From contig JBATUR010000052.1 in NCBI GenBank assembly GCA_049671305.1, positions 1 to 64,000 of the forward strand: a stretch of 64,000 bases of DNA. Direction: 5' to 3'. This document shows, one piece after another, positions 63,303 to 64,000 of the stretch (position 1 is the stretch's first letter; every line of letters begins with the position of its first letter). The stretch comes from CADCTM01 sp049671305. Its GTDB lineage: Bacteria; Cyanobacteriota; Cyanobacteriia; Cyanobacteriales; Coleofasciculaceae. Position numbers and translations under genes: made by a program. Under the pieces are notes generated by a model that was given only the letters and a program-made list of their open reading frames with translations, was not told the DNA's origin and did not search any database.

Positions 63303-64000
63303 ATGTCTATAGATTTATTAAACCGCAAAAAAACTCACTTTGTTCTGTGGCGTCCTGCCTTTACACAACCCGCTCCAACTCTCTACATTGGTAGTGCAGA
63401 TTCCCAAAACTCAGAGCAATTAACAAACCTAAAAGAATATCCGCTTCATCAATCAAAAGAATTTCCAGAACTATGGGAAGTGGCAGCTAAAGATTGCAAT
63501 CTTGTTGAAGGAAAAGTCTATTTTTATTGGTTTAAAATCCGCAACAGTGACCCTTACGATCCTGCTAATACTAATCAAATAATGTACTGCTCCGATCCAA
63601 TTGCGACCACTATTGATCGGCGAATATTTGCCCCAGTACCACAAGATTCAGGAGGAGTTGCTAGCTTTGATCCTGCTAGTGTAGTGCTATATAAAAATGC
63701 AACACTTATTCCTTGTGATGGTCAAGGACAAACTGCTAATTGGGAAAAAGATGCACCATTAGATACATTACCAACCAATAATCGACTTGTAATTTATGAA
63801 CTACCTACACGTTGGACTAGGATTACTACAACTGGAGAAATAGAAGAGGGAAAAGGAACTTTTCGTGATGTATTAGCACTGTTAATTCCCACAGAAAATA
63901 CTTTAAATTTTCCAAATCTTCAAGCTCTCAATAACCGTGCTCATCTGGTAGAATTAGGAGTCAATGCACTAGAACTTTTGCCCCCGCAAGATAGTGATGA
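63303..64000 (+). CDS. Alpha-amylase family (GH13) protein, 3' end cut by the window
   Basis: The first 232 codons of a longer gene. The N-terminus (KKTHFVLWRPAFTQPAPTLY) is a beta-sandwich like the CBM48 or N-terminal domain of pullulanase and debranching enzymes. Then comes NNRLVIYELPTRWTRI, the start of a GH13 barrel (canonical VIYExxxxxFT), and LNNRAHLVELGVNALELLPP (the LxYLxxLGVNAIELxP signature). The catalytic acids lie beyond the window. Pullulanase/isoamylase-like or other GH13 activity cannot be separated. Confidence 0.75.
   Translation, partial: MSIDLLNRKKTHFVLWRPAFTQPAPTLYIGSADSQNSEQLTNLKEYPLHQSKEFPELWEVAAKDCNLVEGKVYFYWFKIRNSDPYDPANTNQIMYCSDPIATTIDRRIFAPVPQDSGGVASFDPASVVLYKNATLIPCDGQGQTANWEKDAPLDTLPTNNRLVIYELPTRWTRITTTGEIEEGKGTFRDVLALLIPTENTLNFPNLQALNNRAHLVELGVNALELLPPQDSD

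Overview
The window is chromosomal DNA from a cyanobacterium. It carries psaE (photosystem I), ndhO (NDH-1 of cyanobacteria and plastids), the photosynthesis-linked regulator pedR, labA and crtE. GCGATCGC (HIP1) octamers are scattered throughout, base composition is moderate, and intergenic palindromes are common. I cannot fix the genus. The mix (methylmalonate-semialdehyde dehydrogenase, an intron-bearing tRNA-Arg(CCU), a STAND NTPase relic, many small repeats) suggests a larger-genome filamentous or Chroococcidiopsis-like lineage rather than a marine picocyanobacterium.

Layout. 0-1.5 kb: an acidic hypothetical protein, tRNA-Arg(CCU) split by a group I intron, and a transposon relic. 1.5-13.8 kb: envelope and lipid genes: a YdcF-like protein, plsC and fabD (minus), an acyltransferase and alpha/beta hydrolase pair (minus), metG, labA, lptC, dacB (minus), plsX and fabH. 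The usual cyanobacterial plsX-fabH-fabD-plsC order is broken into two pairs pointing in opposite directions. 13.9-16.3 kb: an accessory patch with a wrecked STAND-NTPase/pentapeptide gene, a possible DM13-domain protein, hairpins and imperfect repeats. 16.3-21.6 kb: an alpha/beta hydrolase, a glycosyltransferase-like protein and gyrA. 21.8-24.1 kb: a translationally coupled RloA/RloB (AbiL-type) pair followed by a small coiled-coil gene, the best candidate defence locus. 24.2-31.9 kb: lnt, two small membrane proteins, crtE, folD, an OB-fold lipoprotein, a Nudix hydrolase, a GHL10 glycosidase-like protein and a membrane protein.

32-48 kb: psaE-mutM-ndhO operon, pedR overlapping a beta-propeller lipoprotein gene, a fructokinase-like gene, an MlaE permease overlapping a MidA methyltransferase gene, rlmN, lgt, cobM, a zinc-ribbon protein, a flavin reductase, an MIF homologue, a cytochrome b6-like protein and a PAS histidine kinase. 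48-64 kb: a methylmalonate-semialdehyde dehydrogenase, a DUF3140/DUF2945 stress pair, several unknown small proteins, a Uma2 nuclease, an EF-G paralogue, a 5-oxoprolinase, a bestrophin, a secreted esterase, an RNase D-like exonuclease, and the 5' part of a GH13 protein cut by the window edge.

Most of the window is ordinary housekeeping DNA. Items most worth a second look: the intron-bearing tRNA, the RloA/RloB/coiled-coil operon, a histidine kinase whose phospho-acceptor His is Gln, next to a cytochrome b6 paralogue missing one heme ligand, a PsaE with a long C-terminal tail, the acyltransferase/hydrolase pair that resembles the two halves of plant phytyl ester synthases, and the decayed STAND gene.
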